DNA of 64,000 nucleotides from contig LVBW01000030.1 in assembly GCA_001604585.1 (NCBI GenBank), positions 20,138 through 84,137 on the forward strand, given 5' to 3'. Positions within the stretch are counted from its first letter, which is position 1. The number at the start of each line of letters is the position of its first letter. A model generated the notes under the pieces. That model worked only from the letters and a program-made list of their open reading frames with translations. It had not been told where the DNA came from and did not search any database. The translations under genes were made by a program, and so were the position numbers. This document shows positions 63,510 to 64,000 of this stretch, in pieces. Source of the DNA: Puniceicoccales bacterium Verruco_02. GTDB lineage: Bacteria > Verrucomicrobiota > Verrucomicrobiia > Opitutales > Oceanipulchritudinaceae.

Positions 63510-64000
63510 CACCAGTCTTTTCCTGAAGAGTTCCATTTGCGTGGTTCGACCAGCTCTCCGGCTGGGAGGATTTTTTCATCCTGACGGAGCAGGCGCAACA
63601 GTTGTTCCGCTTCTTCGCGGCTCATTTCGCCTTTGGCTTCGGGGCCGGGGCGCTCTGTCTGACTTTGCGCGTTGGCCGTGCTCATCTGTCCGGGCTGTTC
63701 GGGGAGGGGCTGCTCTTTGCCGGGCTGGGCGTTTTGTGCCGCTTCGCTGGCGTGTTCGAGTTTGGAGCTGTCCTCGCCTTCGCGGCGGTCTTCCCCGCGT
63801 GCCTCGCTCACGCGGCTGTGCTCACTGGCAGCCTCTTCCTCTTGCTTGTCCTCGGCCTTTCCTTCGGAGCCTTCGCCGGAGTAGCGCTGCTCTTCTTCAT
63901 TGGCCTCTTTCTTGTCTGCCTTGCCCGCGCCTTGGGAAGCTTCTTCACGCTCCTCTTTGGCTTCTTCTTTCTCGACGTCGGCCTCGCCAGCGCCCTTGCC
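63509..64000 (-). CDS. BatC-like protein, 5' end outside the window
   Basis: The frame is open to the window edge, so only the C-terminal 163 or so residues are seen. This part is low-complexity, dominated by Glu, Lys, Ala, Gln and Gly, and ends with MSREEAEQLLRLLRQDEK, a helix typical of Bat-operon proteins. Its place immediately before BatD, with a TGATG overlap, fits BatC (TPR protein with charged tail) or a BatB/BatC fusion. A GTG at 63811 is not a likely start, because the reading frame continues upstream. Confirmation needs sequence beyond the window. Confidence 0.7.
   Translation of the reverse strand, partial: GKGAGEADVEKEEAKEEREEASQGAGKADKKEANEEEQRYSGEGSEGKAEDKQEEEAASEHSRVSEARGEDRREGEDSSKLEHASEAAQNAQPGKEQPLPEQPGQMSTANAQSQTERPGPEAKGEMSREEAEQLLRLLRQDEKILPAGELVEPRKWNSSGKDW

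Noticed and set aside
1-64000. CRISPR arrays, prophage genes, integrases or rRNA operons
   Set aside because: No regularly spaced direct repeats, no phage structural or integrase motifs and no rRNA-like sequence were seen.

Overview
The window is a gene-dense stretch of high-GC bacterial chromosome with mostly housekeeping genes, two tRNA genes and no rRNA, phage or CRISPR. Several features suggest Verrucomicrobiota or a close PVC relative: large secreted proteins with verrucomicrobial-style N-terminal or Trp-rich C-terminal modules, an AP2-domain protein, a BACON-like tail on a glycosidase, a Bat operon and a type-2 TrpB. This placement rests on gene style and has not been tested by phylogeny. 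Ordinary genes use the AUA codon freely, while the GAPDH gene appears to avoid it, as expected for very high expression.

Layout. 0-6.4 kb: a YejABE/Opp-type oligopeptide ABC transporter (two permeases, lipoprotein, one ATPase), then purM. 6.5-15.3 kb: a pseudokinase-like histidine protein, a GH3 glucosidase, an AP2-domain protein behind an AT-rich promoter region, dus, a CPA2 antiporter fused to RCK and EIIA domains, and lysS with a strong terminator. 15.4-21.6 kb: one gene for a secreted protein of about 2080 residues ending in a beta-propeller-like region. 21.9-29.3 kb: a possible lipid or secondary-metabolite neighbourhood (ketosynthase, ACP, CrtI-like oxidoreductase, SDR, GT4, secreted lamin-G-like protein, polyprenyl synthase), with a 136-bp MITE-like element in it. 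29.4-38.9 kb: anaerobic ribonucleotide reductase behind candidate NrdR boxes, cyclophilin, tRNA-Arg, a small phosphatase, tRNA-Tyr, a thioesterase, a hybrid histidine kinase with a pseudo-receiver coupled to a metallophosphoesterase, a DUF3108 protein and purU. 39-47.7 kb: an ArnT-like transferase, an orphan CheW, trpB2, a PAS histidine kinase, a GH5 glycosidase, a YgjV-like protein and a MalY/PatB lyase. 47.8-53.9 kb: mdh, gap-pgk-tpiA and lepB. 54-64 kb: a methyltransferase, a hemolysin-III protein, a ClC channel, a Trp/Tyr-rich secreted protein, an M32 carboxypeptidase and batE-batD-batC(partial).

Functional picture. The genes fit a heterotrophic, facultatively or strictly anaerobic cell. 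It would import peptides, hydrolyse beta-glucans with GH3 and GH5 enzymes, run glycolysis through gap-pgk-tpiA and mdh, and make dNTPs without oxygen. Three histidine-kinase-type genes and a CheW lie here with no intact response regulator next to them. Two of the signalling proteins have lost catalytic residues (a pseudo-receiver and a dead ATPase domain), pointing to an unusual phosphorelay. The least explained parts are the ketosynthase/ACP/CrtI-like operon and its neighbours, the giant secreted protein and the pseudo-signalling proteins.
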